Shown: positions 17,945 through 25,546 of the stretch, one piece after another | Position numbering within the stretch: the first letter of the stretch is position 1 | Layout: the number at the start of each line of letters is the position of its first letter | Assembly (NCBI RefSeq): GCF_020523795.1 | Contig: NZ_JAJALI010000002.1 | Coordinates: 741,690 to 805,689, forward strand | Direction: 5' to 3' | From: Ancylobacter sp. Lp-2 | GTDB lineage: Bacteria; Pseudomonadota; Alphaproteobacteria; Rhizobiales; Xanthobacteraceae | DNA: 64,000 nt | Translations under genes and position numbers: made by a program | Notes under the pieces: generated by a model | What the model saw: the letters and a program-made list of their open reading frames with translations, nothing else | Told to the model about the DNA's origin: nothing | Databases searched by the model: none

Positions 17945-18916
17945 TCACGGGCCGATAATGGTCAGCCGGCCGATCTCGTGCAGCGGGAAGCCGACCGAGG
18001 AACGCACCGCGGCCAGCGCGGCGTCGGTGTCGCGCAGGGCGATGTTGCCGCTCACCCGCGTCTCGGCGAGCGCCGAGCCGAGCACCACGATGCGGCCGTC
18101 ACGGTAGCGGCCGATGCGCTCCAGCACGTCAGCGAGCCGGGCATTGGTGAAGATGTAGCGGCCCTGCCGCCACGCCCCCGCCTCTTCGAGGTCGACCACG
18201 TGCGGCGCGCCAAGCCCCTCCTCGCCATAGTCGACGCTCTCGCCCGGCTGCAGCACCACCGCGCCGGCGCGGTCGGTGAGGCCGACCTCGACGCGGCCAC
18301 TGTCGAGCGTCACCGTCACCTCGCCCTCCTCCCGCCGCGCCACGTCGAACTCGGTGCCGAGCACGCGCGCCTCGCCATTGCTGGCGCCGACCACGAAGGG
18401 CACCGCGGAGGGCTTCACCCGGAAGAACACCGTGCCGCGCAGGATGTCGACGCGCCGCCGCTCCGCGCCGAGCTGAACCTCGATGGCGGTGTCGGCGTCG
18501 AGCAGCAGCAGCGAGCCATCGGCGAGCGCCACGCTGCGCGTCTCGCCGCGCGGCGCCACATAGTCGGCGCGCAAATCCTGCAGCACATGGGGATGGTCGA
18601 GCCAGAGCCAGCCGCCGGCGACCAGCAGCGCGAGGCCGAGCGCGAGGCCCGCAGCGCCCCGGCCGCGCCGACGCGCGCGGCGCATCGCGCGGATGCGCTC
18701 CAGAGAACGTTCGAGCGCCGCCTCGTCTTCGGTGCCGAGACCGCCACTCGCCTCGCCGAGGCCAGACCACAGGCCGCGCACGCCCTCATAGGCCTGCTCA
18801 TGCGCGCTGGAGGCGGCGAGCCATTGCGCGAAGTCGCGCCGATCCTCGGAAGAGGGCCGCCCGTTCATGCGGGTGAACCACGCCACCGCCTGCCGCCGGA
18901 TCAGTTCCTCGTCCAT
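17945..18916 (-). CDS. fecR: FecR family anti-sigma/sigma regulator
   Basis: This 323-residue inner-membrane signal transducer has a cytoplasmic N-terminal domain (AVAWFTRMNGRPSSEDRRDFAQWL form, residues about 9-33, DUF4880). A basic linker RRARRRGRG (79-87) precedes one transmembrane helix (about 87-106). The periplasmic FecR domain (about 120-220, with YVAPRGETRSVALADGSLLLLDADT) follows, and then a C-terminal STN-like domain (about 250-323). In Fec systems the periplasmic part senses the loaded receptor's STN domain and the N-terminus controls FecI. It lies between the sigma gene and the receptor, with a 142-bp gap before the receptor. Confidence 0.92.
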   Translation of the reverse strand: MDEELIRRQAVAWFTRMNGRPSSEDRRDFAQWLAASSAHEQAYEGVRGLWSGLGEASGGLGTEDEAALERSLERIRAMRRARRRGRGAAGLALGLALLVAGGWLWLDHPHVLQDLRADYVAPRGETRSVALADGSLLLLDADTAIEVQLGAERRRVDILRGTVFFRVKPSAVPFVVGASNGEARVLGTEFDVARREEGEVTVTLDSGRVEVGLTDRAGAVVLQPGESVDYGEEGLGAPHVVDLEEAGAWRQGRYIFTNARLADVLERIGRYRDGRIVVLGSALAETRVSGNIALRDTDAALAAVRSSVGFPLHEIGRLTIIGP

Positions 18917-18979
18917 GTCCGTCCGTTCGGCCCGCCTGTCCGCCGTTCGCCCCGCCGCCGCGCGATGGCGGCGCGTCCC

Positions 18980-19471
18980 TCACTCGATGCCGACCCGGCA
19001 GGCGAGAAGGGCGCGGGCGATCTCCCGCTCGACCGTGCTGTAGGAAATCTCCAGCGCCGCCGCGATCTCGTCATAGGTGCACTGGTGCGCGCGGTTCAAG
19101 AGGAAGATCTGCCGGGTGCGCGCCGGCAGCGCCGCCAGCACGGCGTTGAGCCGGTCGAGGTCCTGCCGCGCCGCGACGATCTGGTCGGGCGACGGCACCG
19201 GCGCGGCATATTGCTCCTCGGTCATCCGCCGCAGCAGCGCCTCGCGGCGGCGCTCGGCGCGGTAATGGCCGATGGCGGCGTAGCGGGTGGCGCCGGTCAG
19301 GTAGCGCGGAGAGAACGGCTGGTCGCCACGCGCGCGGTCCCACAGCGCCATGAACACGTCGTGCACCACGTCGGCCGCGTGCGCCGCCCCGACCCGGCGC
19401 GCCGCGACGCGCTCCAGCCGGTGATGCTCGGAGACGTACAGATTCTCGATGTCGTCGAGACTCGTCGACAT
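18980..19471 (-). CDS. fecI: ECF sigma factor, FecI type
   Basis: This 163-residue extracytoplasmic-function sigma factor has region 2 at about 10-75 (HHRLERVAARRVG, AADVVHDVFMALWDRA) and region 4 at about 105-155 (VLAALPARTRQIFLLNRAHQCTYDEIAAALEIS). The ending STVEREIARALLACR matches the region 4 recognition helix of the iron-starvation sigma group. ATG 19471 is preferred over an upstream in-frame ATG because it begins the conserved part. It is expected to direct transcription of the downstream receptor-transporter genes when FecR is triggered. The upstream DNA is AT-rich and contains a candidate operator. Confidence 0.92.
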   Translation of the reverse strand: MSTSLDDIENLYVSEHHRLERVAARRVGAAHAADVVHDVFMALWDRARGDQPFSPRYLTGATRYAAIGHYRAERRREALLRRMTEEQYAAPVPSPDQIVAARQDLDRLNAVLAALPARTRQIFLLNRAHQCTYDEIAAALEISYSTVEREIARALLACRVGIE

Positions 19472-19504
19472 GCGTCGGACGCCCACCCTGCCCGGAAATG
19501 AACG

Positions 19505-19600
19505 AGCAACACCTAGCAATGTTGCAAAACATCTTCAACAAGCAATATTTAGAACTGTTATAATATAATTCTTCTTCGGAAGACTTTCGCCAATAGCCTG
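19505..19600. promoter_or_regulatory. AT-rich divergent promoter region of fecI and the siderophore-interacting protein gene
   Basis: This roughly 95-bp stretch is far AT-richer than its surroundings. It holds a palindrome ATGTTGCAAAACAT (19519-19532, 5-bp arms) and a TATAAT at 19558-19563 on the plus strand. It also has a TTTAGAA half-site (19548-19554) resembling half of the alphaproteobacterial iron-control element bound by Irr. Iron regulation is expected for both flanking genes. No full Irr, RirA or Fur site could be confirmed by eye. Confidence 0.45.
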
Positions 19601-19665
19601 GCTTCACTATCACTATGCCCTGACAAGGGCGGGCGGCCGGGCGCCCGCAGCGACCGGGATCCGCG

Positions 19666-20445
19666 ATGAGCCATCCGACCTTTCACGAAGCCTGCGTGGC
19701 GCGCCGCCAGTTACTGACCCCGGGCATGGTGCGCCTCACCTTCGCCGGCGCCGGTCTCGCCGCCTTCCGCTCCACCGGCATCGGCGACGAATATGTGCGG
19801 CTGTTCTTCCCCGATCCGGCCAGCGGCGAGCTGGTGCTGCCGGAGATCGACGCCGACGGCCACTGGACCTTCCCGGCCGAGCGTGAACGGGTGCGCTACG
19901 CCACCTATACGATCCGCCGCTTCGACGCGCGGGCCGGCGAGCTCGACATCGACTTCGTCATCCATGAGGGCGGGCTGGCGAGCAGCTGGGCGCAGGCGGC
20001 CGCTCCGGGCGATCGCATCGTCCTCAACAATCCGCGCGGCCTCTACGAGCCGCCGGCCGATCTCGGCTGGCAGGTGCTGATGGCCGACGCCACCGGCCTG
20101 CCGGCGCTGGCGCGTCTGCTGGAGCAGACGCCGGCGCATGTCGAGAGCCGCATCGTCATCGAGGTCGCCGACCGCGCGCATGAGCAGCCGCTGCCGCCGC
20201 ATCCGCGCGCCATCGTCACCTGGAGCCACGGCACCGGCAACGGCCTGTCGGCCAGTGCCCTCGACCGGCAGCTGGCGCAGATTCCGCGCGGCGATGGTGT
20301 CGGCTATCTCTGGGCCGCCGCCGAGCAGAAGGTGGCGCGCCGCATCCGCACCGTGGCGCGTGACCTGCCGGCGTTCGAGGGCGTGCCCTGCAAGGCGGTC
20401 GCCTACTGGATCGCCGGCGCGGAAAAGCGCGCCCCCGGCAGCTGA
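19666..20445 (+). CDS. Siderophore-interacting protein (ferric-siderophore reductase, ViuB/YqjH family)
   Basis: This 259-residue cytoplasmic flavoprotein reduces and so releases iron from imported ferric siderophores. The FAD-binding barrel is seen at about 1-120, with ATYTIRRFD (about 84-92, FAD-binding RxYTxR-type motif) and DIDFVIHEGGLASSWAQAAAPGD. A C-terminal SIP domain (about 130-250) contains MADATGLPALARLLE and YLWAAAEQKVARRIR. It is divergent from fecI across a shared promoter region. That links it to the Fec-type importer and suggests the imported ligand is a siderophore requiring reductive release. Confidence 0.92.
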   Translation: MSHPTFHEACVARRQLLTPGMVRLTFAGAGLAAFRSTGIGDEYVRLFFPDPASGELVLPEIDADGHWTFPAERERVRYATYTIRRFDARAGELDIDFVIHEGGLASSWAQAAAPGDRIVLNNPRGLYEPPADLGWQVLMADATGLPALARLLEQTPAHVESRIVIEVADRAHEQPLPPHPRAIVTWSHGTGNGLSASALDRQLAQIPRGDGVGYLWAAAEQKVARRIRTVARDLPAFEGVPCKAVAYWIAGAEKRAPGS

Positions 20446-20494
20446 GCCGGAATGGAAAGCGCATCTTCGCTGCCGGCCCGCGCGTCGGAAAGCC

Positions 20495-21289
20495 TCAGAA
20501 CTTCAGCACCGTGCCGATGATGGGGCCCTGCTCGACCACATCGAACAGGAAGCCGTCCTGCTCGTAGTCGACGCCGAGCGCCCGATAGCCGACCACCATC
20601 GACAGCCGGTCGTTGAATGTGTAGCCGACACCGCCGCCGAGATCCCAATCGAGATCGGCACCGCCGGCGCCGACGAGGCCCCAGCCGGTCAGATAGAGCT
20701 TGTCGCTCAGCTCGTAGCGGCCCCTCAGCCCGGCGAGGCCGTCGACCCAACTGGCGCTGTCGCGGCCGCTGCGCCCGTCGAGGGCCTGGCCCTTGAACGA
20801 AATATCGGTGCTCACATGCCAGGCCCGCACCCCGCCGACCACGTCGAGATGGCCTTTGGGGCCGTCCCACAGCGCATAGCCGACCCCGGCGAGGCCGGCG
20901 AAGGTCGTCGAGGTGATGTCGACGCTGTCGGCGGGGATACGGCGCGGCGCGGTGACGTCCGCGCCCAGCTTCACATAGAGGATGTCGCCGAACACGCTGA
21001 AGCGATCCTTGCGTGCCTCGCCCATCACCATGGCGGCGAAGTCGAGATGGTCGAAGATGTCGCTGAAATCGGCGTCGACATGCACGGCCGGCAGCCCGAA
21101 CTGGCCGACATCGCCCGCCATCCCCGCCGCCCAGAAATACGGGGCGAGGGTGTAGGTCCAGCCATCGGTGGCAACCGGCGCCGGCGCGGCGGGCGCCTTC
21201 ACGACGGGAGGCGGCACGTCCGCGGCAATGGCGGGTGTCGCCAGGGCGGCGAGCCCGAGCAGCGCGACGAGACGAACCGATCCGATCAT
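20495..21289 (-). CDS. Outer-membrane beta-barrel protein (Omp31/Omp25-like)
   Basis: The gene encodes a 264-residue secreted protein with a signal peptide MIGSVRLVALLGLAALA...AIAADVPPPV, a proline/alanine-rich linker (AADVPPPVVKAPAAPAP) and a barrel of alternating strands. It ends in TVLKF, the C-terminal phenylalanine used for BAM insertion. The ADVPPPV start is common in small alphaproteobacterial porin-like proteins. ATG 21289 follows CTGGGGGAAA and gives the signal peptide. Its function is unknown. It sits convergent with the siderophore-interacting protein and divergent from the Fbp-type ATPase, so a link to iron is possible but unproven. Confidence 0.75.
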   Translation of the reverse strand: MIGSVRLVALLGLAALATPAIAADVPPPVVKAPAAPAPVATDGWTYTLAPYFWAAGMAGDVGQFGLPAVHVDADFSDIFDHLDFAAMVMGEARKDRFSVFGDILYVKLGADVTAPRRIPADSVDITSTTFAGLAGVGYALWDGPKGHLDVVGGVRAWHVSTDISFKGQALDGRSGRDSASWVDGLAGLRGRYELSDKLYLTGWGLVGAGGADLDWDLGGGVGYTFNDRLSMVVGYRALGVDYEQDGFLFDVVEQGPIIGTVLKF

Positions 21290-21494
21290 GTTTCCCCCAG
21301 CCAAAAACGAGTCGGCTGCGGCGATCCTATCAGCAACGTGGACCTCCGGCATCGCCGGCCTGCTCGCCCGGACGGCGAAGGAACGCCCCCGATACGCGCA
21401 CGTCCCCCACACAAACGTCATCGCCCCGACATCGAACCGTCGTAGCGAACTCCCTTCGCCGTCCACGCCTACGCACGCGCCGGGAGCCCGCTCT

Positions 21495-22595
21495 TTGCCG
21501 CACCTCGCCGCCCGCAACCTCACCAAGAGCTTCGATGGCGTCCGCGCGGTCGATCAGGTGAGCTTCGCCATTCCCGACGGCGCCTTCCTCGCCTTGCTCG
21601 GCCCGTCCGGCTGCGGCAAGACCACGCTGCTGCGGATGATCGCCGGGCTGGAGGATCCCGACGCCGGCGAATTGCTGTTCGACGACGTCGCCGTCGCCGG
21701 CCCGCGCGGCTCGCTGCCGCCGGAGGCGCGCCGGCTCGGCATGGTCTTCCAGTCCTATGCGCTGTGGCCGCACATGACGGTGCGCGGCAATATCGAGTTC
21801 GGCCTCAAGGTGCAGAAGCTGCCAGCCGCCGAGCGTCGCCGCCGCATCGAGGAGGTGCTGGAGGTGGTCGGCCTTTCCGGCCATGCCGCCCGCCGGCCGC
21901 ACGAATTGTCCGGCGGCCAGCGCCAGCGCGTCGCGCTCGCCCGCTCGCTGGCGCTGCGGCCGCGGCTGATCCTGCTCGACGAGCCGCTGGCCAATCTCGA
22001 CGCGCATCTGCGCGAGACCATGCTGGCGGAGTTCCGCCGCATCCATTCGATGACCGGCGCCACCTTCGTCTTCGTCACCCACGACCAGGAGGAGGCGATG
22101 GCGGTCGCCACCCATGTCGCGGTGATGAATCGCGGCCGGCTGGAGCAGGTCGGCACGCCGGAAGACCTCTATCGCCGCCCGCAGACCGAGAGCGTCGCCC
22201 GCTTCATCGGCCGGGGACGCACCCTGCCGGTCGAGGTGATCGGCACGCAGGACGGCCTGTGCACCGTCGCCCTCGCCGGCGGCGTGCTGAAGGTCGACGG
22301 CCGCGCCCCGCCCGGCCCCGGCTGGCTGTGCTTCCACGCCTCCGACCTCGCCCCTGCGCCGCCGCACGGCCATTTCGCCGGCGAAGTGGTCAACCAGATC
22401 TTCCAGAACGGCGTCTACGCCACCGAACTCGCCCCGCTCGGCATCGAGGCCGAGACGATCGGCCTTGCCTTGCCCGATCGCCTCGCGCCGGGCACCCGGA
22501 TTGAGGTGCGATTGTCCGGCGGGTGGGTCATTCCACGCGAGGCTGCCGTTTCGCCCGCCTTCGCCGCCGTACCGCCGGTGCGCAGCCCCGCCTGA
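21495..22595 (+). CDS. Ferric-iron ABC transporter ATPase (FbpC-like), TTG start
   Basis: This 366-residue ATPase of the iron/spermidine/sulfate class has Walker A GPSGCGKTT at about 36-44, signature LSGGQRQRVALARSLA, Walker B RLILLDEPLANLDAH, and a C-terminal TOBE-type domain (about 280-350). No ATG or GTG lies in a sensible position upstream. TTG 21495 begins the conserved N-terminus (HLAARNLTKSFDGVRA) 8 bp after CGGGAG, so it is the likely start. The binding protein and double permease follow on the same strand, making a three-gene ferric-iron importer in C-A-B order. Confidence 0.87.
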   Translation: MPHLAARNLTKSFDGVRAVDQVSFAIPDGAFLALLGPSGCGKTTLLRMIAGLEDPDAGELLFDDVAVAGPRGSLPPEARRLGMVFQSYALWPHMTVRGNIEFGLKVQKLPAAERRRRIEEVLEVVGLSGHAARRPHELSGGQRQRVALARSLALRPRLILLDEPLANLDAHLRETMLAEFRRIHSMTGATFVFVTHDQEEAMAVATHVAVMNRGRLEQVGTPEDLYRRPQTESVARFIGRGRTLPVEVIGTQDGLCTVALAGGVLKVDGRAPPGPGWLCFHASDLAPAPPHGHFAGEVVNQIFQNGVYATELAPLGIEAETIGLALPDRLAPGTRIEVRLSGGWVIPREAAVSPAFAAVPPVRSPA

Positions 22596-22705
22596 CAGCC
22601 GGGCCGCGCGCCTGTCATCGAACCGCAACAAAACCGCAGCCGATCTGTCGTACCGCGCCGATATCAAGCCCGCTTCCGCGCCCCGAAGCCAGCCGAGTGA
22701 TCGAG

Positions 22706-23686
22706 ATGACCCTTCGCGCCCTGCTCGCCGCCGCCCTGCTCGCCGGCACCGCCCTCGCCGGCTCCGCCAGCGCCGAGACCCTCACCGTCTACACCTCGCA
22801 GCCGCAGGACCAGATGGCGGCGGTGATCAAGGCGTTCAACGCCGAGCATCCCGACATCACCGTCGAGCTGTTCCGCTCCGGAACCACCGAGGTTATGGCC
22901 AAGCTTCAGGCCGAGCAGACCGCCGGCAAGAGCCCGGCCGACGTGGTGCTGATCGCCGATACCGTCGCGATGACGCAGCTGAAGAATGCCGGCCGGCTCT
23001 ACGCCTTCACCGACGCTCCGGTCGCCGGCATCAACCCGGCGGTGATCGACAAGGACCGCACCTATTTCGGCACCAAGCTGATCACCACCGGCATCGTCTA
23101 CAACACCAATCTTGTGAAGACGCCGCCGACCTCTTGGAAGGATCTCGAGGCCGCCGACGCCGCGAAGGCGACGATCATGCCGAGCCCGCTCTATTCCGGC
23201 GCGGCGGTGATCCATCTCGGCACCATGCTGCAGCAGAAGCAATTCGGCTGGGACTATTACAAGACCCTCGCCGACAAGGGCGCGGTCGCCGGCCAGGGCA
23301 ACGGCACCGTCATCGAGGCGGTGGCGCGCGGCGAGAAGGCCTATGGCATCATCATCGAGTACATGGCGCTCAACGCTGAGGCCAAGGGTTCGCCGGTCGC
23401 CTTCGTGTTCCCGAAGGAGGGCGTGAGCGTCATCACCCAGCCGGTCGGCATCCTCAAGGACAGCGACGCGCTGGAAGCCGCCAAGACCTTCGTGAAGTGG
23501 CAGCTGTCGAAGCCGGCGCAGGAGCAGGCGGCGGCGCAGGGCTATTTCCCGGTGCTGGAGGGCGTCGCCCCGCCCAAGGGCTATCCCGACCCGGCGACGC
23601 TGAAGGTGCTGCCCGCCGACGCGGCGCTGATGCTCTCCGACGACAAGAAGAATAAGGCAGGCTTCGCCGACCTCTATGGCGGCTGA
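22706..23686 (+). CDS. Ferric-iron periplasmic binding protein (FbpA/AfuA-like)
   Basis: This 326-residue family 1 extracellular solute-binding protein has a Sec signal peptide (MTLRALLAAALLAGTALAG, cleavage near ASAE). The mature part begins LTVYTSQPQDQMAAVIKAFN, typical of Fe(III)-binding transferrin-like proteins. GTTEVMAKLQAEQTAGKSPAD and YFGTKLITTGIVYNTN are also family segments. The last 11 bp overlap the permease start. The neighbouring permease with two fused domains is the FbpB type, supporting Fe(III). Phosphonate- or thiamine-type ligands in the same superfamily are less likely. Confidence 0.85.
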   Translation: MTLRALLAAALLAGTALAGSASAETLTVYTSQPQDQMAAVIKAFNAEHPDITVELFRSGTTEVMAKLQAEQTAGKSPADVVLIADTVAMTQLKNAGRLYAFTDAPVAGINPAVIDKDRTYFGTKLITTGIVYNTNLVKTPPTSWKDLEAADAAKATIMPSPLYSGAAVIHLGTMLQQKQFGWDYYKTLADKGAVAGQGNGTVIEAVARGEKAYGIIIEYMALNAEAKGSPVAFVFPKEGVSVITQPVGILKDSDALEAAKTFVKWQLSKPAQEQAAAQGYFPVLEGVAPPKGYPDPATLKVLPADAALMLSDDKKNKAGFADLYGG

Positions 23687-25421
23687 GACCGCGCGCCCTC
23701 GCCCAGCGCCTCCCCGCCCCACGCCTCCTCGCCCGCGGCGCGCGGGCCGCTCCGGCGGCGGCGAGCGGGCGCTGCTGCTCCTCGTCTTCGCCTATGTCGC
23801 GCTCACCACGCTCTGGCCGCTGGCGAAGCTGTTCGCCGCCGCCCTGCAACCGGGCGAGGACGGCAGCCCGCTGGGCCTGATGGCCGAGGTGTTGGCGAGC
23901 CGCGCCACCGCCCGCGCGCTGTGGGGAACGCTCGCCACCTCCGGCCTGTCGGTGATGCTGTCGACCGTGCTCGGCGTCGGCCTCGCCTTCGCGGTCGGCC
24001 TCATTCGGCTGCGCGGGCGGACCGCGCTGGTCTTCCTCATCCTCACCCCGCTGCTGATCCCCTCGCAGACCATGGCGCTCGCCTGGATCGAGCTCGCCGG
24101 CGCCCATTCGCCGATCCTCGGCGCCCTCGGGCTGGCTCCGGCGCCCGGCACCGCCAACCCGCTCTATTCCGTCAGTGGCATCGCGCTGGTGATGGGCGTC
24201 GAGCACATGCCGCTAGTGTTCCTCGCCACCCGCGCCGCGCTGCGCGCCGTGCCCGCCGACCTCGTCGAGGCGGCCCGCGTCATCGGCGTGCCCGGCCCGC
24301 GCATCGCCGCCGGCATCGTGCTGCCGCTGGTGGCGCCCTCGATCCTCGCCGGCGCCTTGCTCGCCTTCACCGCCGCCATCGGCAATTTCGGCGTGCCGGC
24401 GCTGCTCGGCATTCCCGGCCGGGTGTCGGTGCTGACCACGCTGATCTACCAGCGGCTCAACGGCTTCGGCCCGTCCGCCGCCGGGCAGGTGGCGGTGCTG
24501 GCACTGGTCATGGCGGCGCTGGCCGGCCTCGCCCTCGCTCTGCGCGGCCTCGCCCTGCGCCGGCTCGCCGCGCCGCTGCCGGCCGGCCGCCCGCTGGAGC
24601 CCACCCGCTCCTCGCCCGCCGGCGAAGTCGTGCTCTGGCTGGTGGTGGCGATGATCGCCGTGGTGCCGCTCGCCGCCCTCGTCATGACCGCGCTCATGCC
24701 GGCAGTCGGCGTGCGCTTCGGCTGGGAGACGGCGAGCCTCGCCCAGTTCGCCGCGGTCATCGCCAACGCGGCGGTGCGCCGCGCCTTTGCCAATTCGCTG
24801 CTGCTCGCGCTCGCCTGCGCGGGGATCGCGGTCGCCGTCAGCGTGCCCTTCGCCTATCTGGTGGCGCGCCGGCCCGGCCGGCTGGTGCGCGCGCTCGATC
24901 TCGCGGTGGAAGCGCCGTGGGTGATACCCGGCACGGTGGTGGCGCTCGGCATGATCCTCGCCTTCCTGCCGCCGCTGCCGGGGCTCGGCGTGTCGCTCTA
25001 CGGCACGCTGGCGATCCTGCTGGTCGCCTATCTCGCCCGCTTCCTGCCGCTGGTGCTGCGGCCGGTGACGGCGGCGGCGCAGACGGCGGATCCCTCGCTG
25101 GAGGAGGCGGCCCGCATCGTCGGCGCCGGCCTCGCCCGCCGGCTCGCCTTCGTCTTCCTGCCCGGCGTGCTGCCGGCGGCAGTGGCCGGCGCGCTCTTGG
25201 TGGTGATGACGGCGCTGAACGAGCTCACGCTCTCGGCGCTGCTGTGGTCGTCGGGGCACGAGACCATCGGCGTCATGGTGTTCGCCCTGCAATATGAGGG
25301 CAATTCCACCGCCGCCGCCGCCGTGGCGGTGCTGTCGACCACGCTGCTGTTCGGCCTGTGCGCGCTGGCCAATGCCGGCGCGCGCTGGCTGCCGGAGCGA
25401 ATTTTGCCCTGGCGGCAATAG
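23676..25421 (+). CDS. Ferric-iron ABC transporter permease, two fused domains (FbpB-like)
   Basis: This 581-residue inner-membrane permease has about twelve hydrophobic helices in two homologous halves. Each half has an EAA-type loop for ATPase contact: DLVEAARVIGVPGPRIAAGIVLP in the first and PSLEEAARIVGAGLARRLAFVFLP in the second (each about 80 residues from the half's end). The protein begins with a proline/arginine-rich cytoplasmic stretch. It overlaps the binding-protein gene by 11 bp. Fused permeases are typical of FbpB/SfuB ferric-iron importers. Confidence 0.9.
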   Translation: MAAETARPRPAPPRPTPPRPRRAGRSGGGERALLLLVFAYVALTTLWPLAKLFAAALQPGEDGSPLGLMAEVLASRATARALWGTLATSGLSVMLSTVLGVGLAFAVGLIRLRGRTALVFLILTPLLIPSQTMALAWIELAGAHSPILGALGLAPAPGTANPLYSVSGIALVMGVEHMPLVFLATRAALRAVPADLVEAARVIGVPGPRIAAGIVLPLVAPSILAGALLAFTAAIGNFGVPALLGIPGRVSVLTTLIYQRLNGFGPSAAGQVAVLALVMAALAGLALALRGLALRRLAAPLPAGRPLEPTRSSPAGEVVLWLVVAMIAVVPLAALVMTALMPAVGVRFGWETASLAQFAAVIANAAVRRAFANSLLLALACAGIAVAVSVPFAYLVARRPGRLVRALDLAVEAPWVIPGTVVALGMILAFLPPLPGLGVSLYGTLAILLVAYLARFLPLVLRPVTAAAQTADPSLEEAARIVGAGLARRLAFVFLPGVLPAAVAGALLVVMTALNELTLSALLWSSGHETIGVMVFALQYEGNSTAAAAVAVLSTTLLFGLCALANAGARWLPERILPWRQ

Positions 25422-25546
25422 ATTGAGATCGCTCGCCTTTTCATCCCGCTACCGGCCGGCCCGGCATTTTCCGGGGAACCGCGCACGCCCCTCGCCGCTT
25501 GTCTCGCCGATGCGCCGGGATCCTCCGGCCAGAGCGAGGTATCTGA

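Noticed and set aside
14830-17958. 1042-codon plus-strand open frame opposite the TonB-dependent receptor
   Set aside because: Low-complexity R/H/D/G composition and no domain; the receptor on the minus strand is complete with signal peptide and C-terminal Phe.
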